Shown here: positions 1-5,232 of the stretch, piece after piece | Numbering within the stretch: position 1 is the first letter of the stretch | Layout: every line of letters begins with the position of its first letter | Assembly (NCBI GenBank): GCA_002159155.1 | Contig: LZRQ01000179.1 | Span: 1-7,071 of the forward strand | Origin: Firmicutes bacterium ZCTH02-B6 | Lineage (GTDB): Bacteria; Bacillota; Limnochordia; Limnochordales; ZCTH02-B6 | Length of the DNA: 7,071 nucleotides | Direction of reading: 5' to 3' | Translations under genes and position numbers: made by a program | Notes under the pieces: generated by a model | What the model saw: the letters and a program-made list of their open reading frames with translations, nothing else | What the model was told of the DNA's origin: nothing | Databases searched by the model: none

Positions 1-55
1 GGGCGACCCGCCCGATTGTCTCCAGATCCAGATGGGCGCCGTCGAGGATAACCAT
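1..55 (-). CDS. hutH: Aromatic amino acid lyase (histidine ammonia-lyase-like), N-terminal fragment
   Basis: Only the first 18 codons are in the window; the gene runs off the left edge. The translated start is MVILDGAHLDLETIGRVA, which matches the usual opening of histidine ammonia-lyases and related MIO lyases (hydrophobic-LDG, then a Leu-x-Leu-Glu stretch). The family deaminates histidine to urocanate, the first step of histidine degradation, in the cytoplasm. The ATG at 55-53 is well supported by a full AGGAGG Shine-Dalgarno on the minus strand (bases 66-71), 10 bases upstream. The MIO Ala-Ser-Gly triad would lie outside the window, so activity and substrate (His, Phe or Tyr) cannot be judged. 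It is divergent from the amidase gene. The assignment rests on a short stretch and on family knowledge. Confidence 0.6.
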   Translation of the reverse strand, partial: MVILDGAHLDLETIGRVA

Positions 56-65
56 GAAGCGACCG

Positions 66-71
66 CCTCCT
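66..71 (-). promoter_or_regulatory. Shine-Dalgarno of the left-edge lyase gene
   Basis: The minus-strand sequence AGGAGG lies 10 bases before the ATG at 55-53. It is what makes the 18-codon fragment at the left edge credible as a real gene start. Confidence 0.65.
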
Positions 72-268
72 GCTCCCATCGCTGCCGGATATCGTTTTCG
101 AAATGTTCCTCGTCGCTCTAGAATGGTTCCGCAGATGCGGCGCAGCTCCCTTGTCGCGCATGGGCAGCGGTGGGACCGGCCCGGGCAACTTCGGGCACTC
201 CCGCCGTTGGCCCCGCGGCCCGCGAGCTTCATAGACTGCTGTGAGGACCAGGAGGAGGAGTGAGGATC

Positions 269-988
269 GTGACGGCAGGCTCGCAGATCCCGCAGCTCGA
301 TGCGCCGCCGCTCCAGGTGAACGAAACCGCGGGCACCGCCTCCCCGCCCGACGGGGCCGCCCCGCTCCAAGTGCGCCGCCGCTACAACCGCCTGGCCGCC
401 GTGCGCTACGCGTACCGGCACTGGAACAATCCAAATCCCCGTTTCGCCAACATGGACACCTTCGGCGGCGGGGGCGATTGCGCCAACTTCGTCTCCCAAT
501 GCCTGCTGGCCGGCGGCTGGCCGCAAGATTACCGGGAAACCGCCCAGGACAAGGAGTGGTGGTACCGGCGCGTCGGGCAGGCGCCTTTCGACGGGGACGG
601 CAACGATTGGTGGTCGTGCACGTGGGCGGTGGCGGAGGCGCACTTCCAGTACATGCGGGCCAACGGCGGGCAAGTGCTCAATCTCTTGGCCAGCCCCCGC
701 CTGGCGCGCCGGCTGCGCCGCGGCGACGTCATTTATTACGACTGGGACGGAGACGGCGAGATGAACCACAGCGCCATCGTCACCAGCTTTACCCGCGGCG
801 GCCAGCCGCTGGTCACCTACCGCACCTTGCGCCCACTGCGCCCGGTACGAAACGCCTTGTGGACGCTGCGGTTTCGCGGCCGTGCCCGGGGCATCTATGG
901 CGTCCGCCTGCCCAACGCCCCCATCGACCACCAAGTGCCCCCTGATTTCAACCGGCTGCGCCCCTGCGACCGGACCCGCCTGGGATAG
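269..988 (+). CDS. Putative amidase domain protein (Amidase_6-like)
   Basis: The 239-residue product (from the GTG at 269) resembles the putative amidase domain family PF12671, a papain-like Cys-His fold found mostly in Gram-positive bacteria; substrates are largely unknown. Seen in the sequence: a Tyr-Asn-Arg-x-x-Ala-Val-x-Tyr-Ala helix near residues 39-49, the catalytic-cysteine motif DCANFVSQCLLAGG (Cys71, codon 479-481), a Trp-rich middle (EWWYRR, DWWSCTW), a GDVIYYDWDGDG strand, and NHSAIVTSF with the candidate catalytic His167 (codon 767-769). The family often has a second conserved His in a Tyr-His-Thr context later on; here the matching place reads Tyr-Arg-Thr, a tentative comparison from memory. 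No signal peptide or membrane segment is visible, so export is not supported. GTG 269 is preferred over the in-frame GTG at 260, because GGAGGAGGAG (251-260) lies 8 bases before 269 but overlaps or touches 260. The gene stands alone, divergent from the lyase. Confidence 0.8.
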   Translation: MTAGSQIPQLDAPPLQVNETAGTASPPDGAAPLQVRRRYNRLAAVRYAYRHWNNPNPRFANMDTFGGGGDCANFVSQCLLAGGWPQDYRETAQDKEWWYRRVGQAPFDGDGNDWWSCTWAVAEAHFQYMRANGGQVLNLLASPRLARRLRRGDVIYYDWDGDGEMNHSAIVTSFTRGGQPLVTYRTLRPLRPVRNALWTLRFRGRARGIYGVRLPNAPIDHQVPPDFNRLRPCDRTRLG

Positions 989-1006
989 GCGGTGCACCGG
1001 CGCAGG
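963..1006 (+). terminator. Strong hairpin over the amidase stop codon; possible terminator lacking a U-tract
   Basis: CCTGCG (963-968) pairs with CGCAGG (1001-1006), CCGG (970-973) with CCGG (997-1000), and CCGCC (976-980) with GGCGG (988-992), leaving a 7-base loop that contains most of the TAG stop (986-988). That gives 15 mostly G-C pairs with small internal loops. No run of T follows, so it is not a canonical intrinsic terminator. It may act as a weak terminator or a 3'-end stabiliser, or simply reflect the high GC content. Confidence 0.35.
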
Positions 1007-1011
1007 CAAAG

Positions 1012-1037
1012 GTGTGGCCGCGACGGGCACGGCACAC
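1012..1037 (+). other. Hairpin in the aroC upstream region
   Basis: GTGT and GCCG (1012-1015, 1017-1020, one bulged G) pair with CGGC and ACAC (1030-1037) around a 9-base loop. It sits between the amidase end and aroC. It is followed at 1045-1054 by the perfect palindrome CCGCTAGCGG. No function is established. Confidence 0.25.
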
Positions 1038-1131
1038 GCTACACCCGCTAGCGGCCCGCAAGTGGCGCGCGGAAACCGGCCAGGGAAGGTCAAATTCAAG
1101 GACAAGGCGAATTCCAGCAACCAACCTCAGG

Positions 1132-1167
1132 CCCGGGCAGCAAGACGGGATTTCCGGCCTGCCTGGG
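1132..1167 (+). promoter_or_regulatory. Leader hairpin just before the aroC ribosome binding site
   Basis: CCCGGGCAG (1132-1140) pairs with CTGCCTGGG (1159-1167) as nine consecutive pairs with one G-U, around an 18-base loop. The stem ends 6 bases before the GAGGAGG Shine-Dalgarno of aroC (1174-1180). No T-box sequence and no leader peptide rich in aromatic codons were seen nearby. A role in mRNA structure or translation control is inference. Confidence 0.35.
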
Positions 1168-1187
1168 TCAAGCGAGGAGGCGCGCCC

Positions 1188-2426
1188 TTGTCCTTACGTT
1201 TTTTCACCGCAGGCGAATCCCACGGGCCGGCTATCACGGCCATCGTCGAAGGGATGCCCGCCGGCGTCCCTGTCACGGCCAGCGTCATCAACCGGCAGCT
1301 GAAACGCCGTCAACTGGGCTACGGGCGCGGCAGGCGCATGCAGATCGAATCCGATGAAGTGGAGCTCCTCTCGGGCGTGCGCCACGGCCTGACCTTAGGC
1401 AGCCCCATTGCGCTCATGATTCGCAATAAGGACTGGGAAAAGTGGCAGGCCGCCATGGCGGTGGAGCCGCCCGCTTCCCCCGCAGAGGCCGGGGGGCCCG
1501 GCGGCGACGACTGGCGCCTGCGGCCCGTCACTCGTCCCCGCCCTGGCCACGCGGACCTGGCGGGCATGCTCAAATACGGCTTCGAGGACGCCCGCAACGT
1601 CCTTGAACGGGCCAGCGCCCGCGAGACGGCCATGCGGGTTGCGGTGGGCGCCATCGCGCGCCAGCTGCTCGCGGCGTTTGGCATCGTCATCGCGTCCCAC
1701 GTCATCCGCATGGGGCCCGTCGCGGCGCCCCACGATCCCAGTGCGCTCCCCCCGCCGCCGGAAGCCTTTGACCGGGTGGACGAATCGCCCGTGCGCTGCC
1801 TGGACGAAGCGGCGAGCCGCGCGATGGTGGAGGCGGTCGATGAGGCCAAGGCTCGGGGCGAAACGCTGGGCGGCGTGTTTGAAGTCATCGCCTGGGGCGT
1901 GCCGCCCGGGTTGGGCAGCCACGTCCAGTGGGACCGGAAGCTGGACGGCCGCATCGCGCAAAGCTTGATGAGCATCCAGGCCATCAAAGGCGTCGAGTTT
2001 GGCCTTGGTTTTGAAACCGGCGCCCGCTTTGGTTCCGACGCCCACGACCCGATCCTCTACGCCGACGACCGCGGCATCTATCGCCCGACCGGCCGCGCCG
2101 GCGGCGTGGAAGGCGGGATGACGAACGGGGAACCTTTGGTGGTGCGGGCGGCCATGAAACCGCTGGCGACGTTGTACAACCCGCTGCCGTCCATCGACAT
2201 GGCGGCACTTAAGCCGGCCGAGGGCGCCATCGAGCGGTCCGACGTCAGCGCCGTCCCAGCGGCGGCAGTGGTCGCCGAAGCGGCCGTCGCCTTTGAGCTG
2301 GCCCGGGCCATGATCGAAAAGTTCGGCGGCGATTCCTTGGCGGAGATGCGCCGCAACTTCGAGGCGTATGCTGCCGCCCTCGAAGCCCGGGGCATGCGGG
2401 GCTGGCGCCGTCCGGCCCAACAGTGA
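1188..2426 (+). CDS. aroC: Chorismate synthase
   Basis: Catalyses the last shikimate-pathway step, 5-enolpyruvylshikimate 3-phosphate to chorismate, using reduced FMN, in the cytoplasm. The 412-residue length fits the Bacillus-type enzyme, slightly longer than average. All family signatures are visible: FFTAGESHGPAITAIVEGMPAG at the N-terminus (His12), RPRPGHADLAGMLKYG (His121, the second catalytic His), ERASARETAMRVAVGAIA (Arg145), EGGMTNGEPLVVRAAMKP, and RSDVSAVPAAAVVAEAAVA (Asp352). Between the DWEKW segment and RPRPGHADL is a roughly 35-residue, Ala/Pro/Gly-rich spacer, as in Firmicute homologues. The TTG at 1188 is chosen because the family starts with a short Met-x-Leu-Arg-Phe stretch before GESHG and GAGGAGG (1174-1180) lies 7 bases upstream. 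The longer open frame from 882 overlaps the amidase gene and has no family match. It is probably first in a transcript with the next two genes. No other shikimate gene is in the window. Confidence 0.96.
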   Translation: MSLRFFTAGESHGPAITAIVEGMPAGVPVTASVINRQLKRRQLGYGRGRRMQIESDEVELLSGVRHGLTLGSPIALMIRNKDWEKWQAAMAVEPPASPAEAGGPGGDDWRLRPVTRPRPGHADLAGMLKYGFEDARNVLERASARETAMRVAVGAIARQLLAAFGIVIASHVIRMGPVAAPHDPSALPPPPEAFDRVDESPVRCLDEAASRAMVEAVDEAKARGETLGGVFEVIAWGVPPGLGSHVQWDRKLDGRIAQSLMSIQAIKGVEFGLGFETGARFGSDAHDPILYADDRGIYRPTGRAGGVEGGMTNGEPLVVRAAMKPLATLYNPLPSIDMAALKPAEGAIERSDVSAVPAAAVVAEAAVAFELARAMIEKFGGDSLAEMRRNFEAYAAALEARGMRGWRRPAQQ

Positions 2427-2490
2427 CCGCACCGGCTAGCGGCTACGACGGCGGTCATGGCGGACGAGACCACAGGAGCGACGAAACGGG

Positions 2491-3456
2491 GTGACGGGTG
2501 TGCGCATCGACCCGCGGACCCACATGGGCCCGGTGCACTACACGGTGCGGGACTTGGAACGGATGACGGACTTTTACTGCCGCGTCCTGGGATTCCAGCT
2601 GCTCCAGCGGCAGGACGATACGGTTTCCCTCGGCGTCGCCGCCCACAATGGTGCGGCCACGGCCAGCCCAGCCCACACGATCGGTACAGGTGAGCGAGCA
2701 AGCACCAACTCTGGGGTCCAAGGGGGCACAGAGCTGCTGCGGCTGACCCGCAACCCCGCGGCCCAACGCTATCCGCGCACCGCTGGGCTGTACCACACCG
2801 CGTTTCTCGTACCGACCAAGCGGGATTTGGCCCATCTGGTGCGCCGGATCATTGACACGCGCTCGCCGGTGCACGGCCACTCCAACCACGGCACCCATCT
2901 CGCTATCTACCTGCCCGACCCCGAGGGCAACGGCATTGAGCTGGCGTGGGACTTCCCGCGTGAGCAATGGCCCATGGAAAACGGGCGGATGCTGTACGAC
3001 CGCATGCCGCGGGAAGGCGTCGACATCGGGGCGCTGCTGGAAGAGCTCGAGCGCGATCCGTCGCCATGGCCGGGCCTGCCGGTGGGAACGGTGGTCGGCC
3101 ACATCCACCTGCACGTGTCCGAGCTCAGCTCGACCAAACACTTCTATCACGAGGTCTTGGGCTTCGACGTCACCATGGAGTCGGAGGAATGGGGCGCGCT
3201 CTTTATGAGCGCGGGGGGCTACCATCACCACATCGGGAGCAACGTATGGAAAGGCATCGGCATCCCGCCGGCGCCGCCCGATGCCTTGGGACTGCGCTGG
3301 TTTACGATCCTGGTGCCGGATGAGGCGGTCCGGGCGACGCTGCTCGAGAGGGCCGCGACGGCAGGGGCGCCCACGGAGCCCCACCCGGAGGGCACGCTGC
3401 TGCGGGACCCTTCAGGGATCGGCGTACTGCTGGCGGTGGCCGAGCCGTCCGCGTAG
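2491..3456 (+). CDS. Two-domain VOC/glyoxalase-fold protein, CatE-like (catechol 2,3-dioxygenase family)
   Basis: The 321-residue product has two vicinal-oxygen-chelate domains, about residues 12-160 and 200-318, and resembles Bacillus CatE, an extradiol ring-cleaving dioxygenase. Seen: MGPVHYTVRDLERMTDFYCRVLGF opening domain 1, LYHTAFLVP and DPEGNGIELAWD completing it, then VGHIHLHVSEL, FYHEVLGFDV and the CatE-typical GGYHHHIGSNVWKGIGIPP in domain 2. By fold position, metal-ligand candidates in domain 1 are His16, His102 and Glu150. In domain 2 only His206 remains; Trp270 and Leu313 occupy the other two places. The true substrate is unknown, and glyoxalase or hydrolase roles remain possible. 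The GTG at 2491 has AGGAG (2474-2478) 12 bases upstream, a rather long spacing; GTG 2500 and ATG 2524 are in-frame alternatives. It follows aroC by 64 bases and precedes yhhQ by 14. Confidence 0.85.
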   Translation: MTGVRIDPRTHMGPVHYTVRDLERMTDFYCRVLGFQLLQRQDDTVSLGVAAHNGAATASPAHTIGTGERASTNSGVQGGTELLRLTRNPAAQRYPRTAGLYHTAFLVPTKRDLAHLVRRIIDTRSPVHGHSNHGTHLAIYLPDPEGNGIELAWDFPREQWPMENGRMLYDRMPREGVDIGALLEELERDPSPWPGLPVGTVVGHIHLHVSELSSTKHFYHEVLGFDVTMESEEWGALFMSAGGYHHHIGSNVWKGIGIPPAPPDALGLRWFTILVPDEAVRATLLERAATAGAPTEPHPEGTLLRDPSGIGVLLAVAEPSA

Positions 3457-3470
3457 GCGGAGGTGCAACG

Positions 3471-4160
3471 ATGCGCCTGTTCCCGGTTTTCACGGGCTTA
3501 TTTGTCGCGGTGTTGATGATCAGCCAGGTAACCGCGGTCAAGCCGGTCGTGTGGGGGAGCTTGGCGTTCACCGGCGCGGACCTGATCTTTCCGCTCAGCT
3601 ATCTCCTGGGCGATATGCTCACGGAGGTGTACGGCTTTACCCGCTCGCGCATCGTCATCTGGACGGGCCTCGCCGCCAACCTGCTGATGGGCGCGGCGGT
3701 GTACGCCGTCGGGATCATGCCGGGCGCCCCGGACTGGCTCGAAAGCGGCGGCCAGCAGGCTTGGGACATGCTGCTCGGCCTCACGCCCCGGATTGCCGTT
3801 GCAAGCCTCTTGGCCTACTTGGTCGGCGAGATGGTCAACGCGTACGTGCTGGCGCGGCTCAAGGTGCGCACCCGCGGGCGTTTCCTGTGGCTGCGCACGA
3901 TCGGCTCGACCCTTGTGGGCCAAGGCGTCGATACGCTGATCTTCTTTCCCATCGCCTACGCGGGCGAATGGCCGTGGACGCTCATCCTGCACATCATGCT
4001 GGTGGCCTACGGGATCAAGGTCGGCGTCGAAGTGCTGCTGACGCCGGTCACCTATGCCCTCGTGCACTACGTCAAGCGCGTCACCGGGATGGACGTGTAC
4101 GAGGAGCGGCTCACCTTCAACCCGTTCCGCATCGTCCTGGACGACGAGCAGGCCGGATAA
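3471..4160 (+). CDS. yhhQ: Queuosine precursor transporter, YhhQ family
   Basis: The 229-residue membrane protein matches the YhhQ/DUF165 family (COG1738, TIGR00697), which imports queuosine precursors such as preQ0 or preQ1 for tRNA modification. About six membrane segments are visible: residues 4-24, 28-50, 60-82, 103-130, 141-165 and 168-200. Family marks include GADLIFPLSYLLGDMLTEVYG (Gly-Asp...Thr-Glu-Val-Tyr-Gly), AYLVGEMVNAYVLARLK with the Glu and Asn, and LRTIGSTLVGQGVDTLIFF with Arg, Ser-Thr and Asp-Thr. The ATG at 3471 has GGAGGTG (3459-3465) 5 bases upstream and follows the VOC stop by 14 bases, so the two are likely co-transcribed. No preQ1 riboswitch was seen before it, although such genes often carry one. 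Its TAA directly abuts the stop of the opposing gene. Confidence 0.9.
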   Translation: MRLFPVFTGLFVAVLMISQVTAVKPVVWGSLAFTGADLIFPLSYLLGDMLTEVYGFTRSRIVIWTGLAANLLMGAAVYAVGIMPGAPDWLESGGQQAWDMLLGLTPRIAVASLLAYLVGEMVNAYVLARLKVRTRGRFLWLRTIGSTLVGQGVDTLIFFPIAYAGEWPWTLILHIMLVAYGIKVGVEVLLTPVTYALVHYVKRVTGMDVYEERLTFNPFRIVLDDEQAG

Positions 4161-4775
4161 TCACGCGTCCGCGTTCCCCAGTTCCTGCTCGATCCGGCGG
4201 AAGATGTCCTCCAGCTGTTCCGGCGGCCGCGCCCCGGAAACCAGGTATCGCCGGGCGATAACGGCCGCGGGCACGCCGGTAAGGCCCAGCTGGTGGGCTT
4301 GAGCCTCTTCCGCCATGACCTCATCCAGCAGGTCCTGCCGCTCCAGGGCTTGGGCAAACGCCTCGCCGTCCAAGCCCAGCTCCTCCGCCAGCGCCCGCAG
4401 CACCCCGGGATCGCTGATGTCCCGCCCCTCCTGCCAGTGGGCGGCAAACAGAGCTTGATGATAGGCTTCACCGTGTCCGAGTTCGGCCGCGGCCTTAGCC
4501 GCCACGTGGGCAAGGCGCGTGTCGACGCCCAATTTCGGCCGGTCCAGCCGCAGGCCATAGACTTCCTCGGCCATCCGCTGCACGTCGGGCCACGTGCGCT
4601 GAATCATCCGCTCCTTGGCCGCCACTTCCTCGGGGGCAGGCGCATGCTCCCGCGGCGAAAGCTCAAACGCCTTCCAGCTGACCATTAGGTCCCGGTGCCG
4701 TCTCACCCGTTCCAAACTGGAGTGGAACATGTAGCACCAGGGGCAGACGTAATCGGACCAAACCCACACGTGCAT
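4161..4775 (-). CDS. DsbA-family oxidoreductase, FrnE-like
   Basis: The 204-residue protein has the DsbA/FrnE fold: a thioredoxin domain with an inserted helical domain. It opens with VWVWSDYVCPWCYMF, in which Cys11-Pro-Trp-Cys14 is the redox motif of the 2-hydroxychromene isomerase/FrnE group (COG2761). The helical insert covers roughly residues 50-150 and includes GVDTRLAHVAAKAAAELGHG and YHQALFAAHW. The cis-proline loop is GVPAAVI (Pro169), followed by the VSGARPPEQLEDIF end typical of the family. No signal peptide is present, so it should be cytoplasmic, where relatives act as disulfide oxidoreductases or isomerases linked to oxidative stress. The ATG at 4775-4773 is supported by AGAGGAG on the minus strand (4785-4791), 9 bases upstream. 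It is transcribed alone, converging on yhhQ. The specific substrate is unknown. Confidence 0.9.
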   Translation of the reverse strand: MHVWVWSDYVCPWCYMFHSSLERVRRHRDLMVSWKAFELSPREHAPAPEEVAAKERMIQRTWPDVQRMAEEVYGLRLDRPKLGVDTRLAHVAAKAAAELGHGEAYHQALFAAHWQEGRDISDPGVLRALAEELGLDGEAFAQALERQDLLDEVMAEEAQAHQLGLTGVPAAVIARRYLVSGARPPEQLEDIFRRIEQELGNADA

Positions 4776-4806
4776 GGGCCACGTCTCCTCTCCCTGCCCC
4801 CTGGCA

Positions 4807-4860
4807 CCTTTCCGTGGGCGTCTTGTGCGGGGGCCTTTAGCGGATCATACCACGGAAAGG
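4807..4860. repeat. 11-bp perfect inverted repeat around a minus-strand -10-like box
   Basis: CCTTTCCGTGG (4807-4817) and its exact reverse complement CCACGGAAAGG (4850-4860) are separated by 32 bases. On the minus strand the spacer holds TATGAT (4849-4844), one mismatch from the -10 consensus, placed about 70 bases before the FrnE-like start codon. A transcript starting there would carry only one arm, so a DNA-level operator is more likely than an RNA hairpin. The promoter call is tentative because no good -35 box is found at 16-18 bp. Confidence 0.5.
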
Positions 4861-4863
4861 GAG

Positions 4864-4877
4864 GACAGCGCGCTGTC
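4864..4877. promoter_or_regulatory. 14-bp perfect palindrome, possible operator
   Basis: GACAGCGCGCTGTC reads identically on both strands. It covers the place where the -35 box would be for the minus-strand -10-like TATGAT at 4849-4844, where no -35 match exists. This would suit an activator or repressor of the FrnE-like gene, but chance in GC-rich DNA is possible. I recognise no regulator site. Confidence 0.35.
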
Positions 4878-5034
4878 TTGAGGTTTTCCGGCGGGCTCAG
4901 GGAAAGATTCTGCGTTCTAAAAGAGACGGGAACGGCCGTAGGTATGTACTGACTTCAACACCCTAAGACATGGCAACGGCGCACCGTATCGACGAAAATC
5001 GACGCCCGGCCGGGTTCGGGCGGATTGCCAGCGC

Positions 5035-5064
5035 TTGACACCGGCAACATAAGTTCAATATAAT
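5035..5064 (+). promoter_or_regulatory. Consensus housekeeping-sigma promoter of the TerC gene
   Basis: A perfect TTGACA (5035-5040) and a perfect TATAAT (5059-5064) are separated by 18 bases. The predicted transcription start is about 5070-5072, which is exactly where the riboswitch aptamer begins. The low GC of this stretch stands out from its surroundings. Such a strong promoter fits a gene whose output is set by RNA-level attenuation. Confidence 0.9.
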
Positions 5065-5070
5065 TCGGAA

Positions 5071-5171
5071 CGTGAAGGGGAGTAGCACTGCGAATCCTTG
5101 GGGCGTCAGTACGGCCGCGGGCCCGCTCCAGGGACGAGGTGCGCAGGACGCCTCGGAGCGAGACCTTCGCG
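5071..5171 (+). ncRNA. yybP-ykoY manganese riboswitch aptamer
   Basis: The class senses Mn2+ in the 5' leader and commonly precedes TerC, Mn exporter or P-type ATPase genes. Seen here: the hallmark loop GGGGAGUAG (5077-5085) next to P1, and the closing AGACCUUCGC (5161-5170). P1 forms from 5071-5078 (CGTGAAGG) with 5164-5171 (CCTTCGCG), eight consecutive pairs with one G-U. Inside, CGCTCC (5124-5129) pairs with GGAGCG (5155-5160) and GAGG (5136-5139) with CCTC (5151-5154), giving the 3' helix. Other inner pairings, such as 5113-5116 with 5120-5123, are less certain. The aptamer starts at the predicted +1 and ends inside the 5' arm of a terminator, and the gene it precedes is TerC-family, as expected for this class. 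Confidence 0.92.
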
Positions 5172-5203
5172 ACAGCTTTCTGCTGGCGCGAAGGTTATTT
5201 TTT
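5164..5203 (+). terminator. Riboswitch-controlled intrinsic terminator
   Basis: CCTTCGCG (5164-5171) pairs with CGCGAAGG (5187-5194) and CAGC (5173-5176) with GCTG (5182-5185), with one A-G mismatch and the loop TTTCT; TTATTTTTT (5195-5203) follows. The 5' arm is base for base the 3' strand of aptamer P1, so the two structures exclude each other. When metal stabilises P1 the terminator cannot form, giving an ON switch. The exclusion is seen in the sequence; the ON direction follows from how this class works. Confidence 0.93.
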
Positions 5204-5232
5204 ATGCATACCAAGCAGAAAGGGTGGCGCTG

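Noticed and set aside
97..124. Possible plus-strand promoter for the amidase (TAGAAT at 119-124)
   Set aside because: The -10 match is fair, but the only -35 candidate (TTCGAA at 97-102) is poor and the distance to the start is long.
882..1187. Upstream extension of the aroC reading frame
   Set aside because: It overlaps the amidase gene and its translation is low-complexity with no family match; chorismate synthases begin close to the GESHG motif, and a good Shine-Dalgarno fits TTG 1188.
1395..2432. Long minus-strand open frame opposite aroC
   Set aside because: It is a shadow of the GC-rich aroC coding sequence; the product is His/Arg/Gly-rich with no recognisable domain.
1047..2443. GCTAGCGGC found on both sides of aroC (1047-1055 and 2435-2443)
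   Set aside because: Nine GC-rich bases in direct order without target duplication or mobile-element remains are best explained by chance.
2455..3384. Long minus-strand open frame opposite the VOC gene
   Set aside because: Shadow frame caused by high GC; the true plus-strand product has clear domains across the same span.
3457..3470. preQ1 riboswitch before yhhQ
   Set aside because: The gap from the VOC stop is only 14 bases and is filled by the Shine-Dalgarno, leaving no room for an aptamer.
5098..5232. Upstream extension of the TerC reading frame
   Set aside because: It would translate through the riboswitch aptamer and terminator; family proteins start near the Trp-x-x-Phe-Asn segment.
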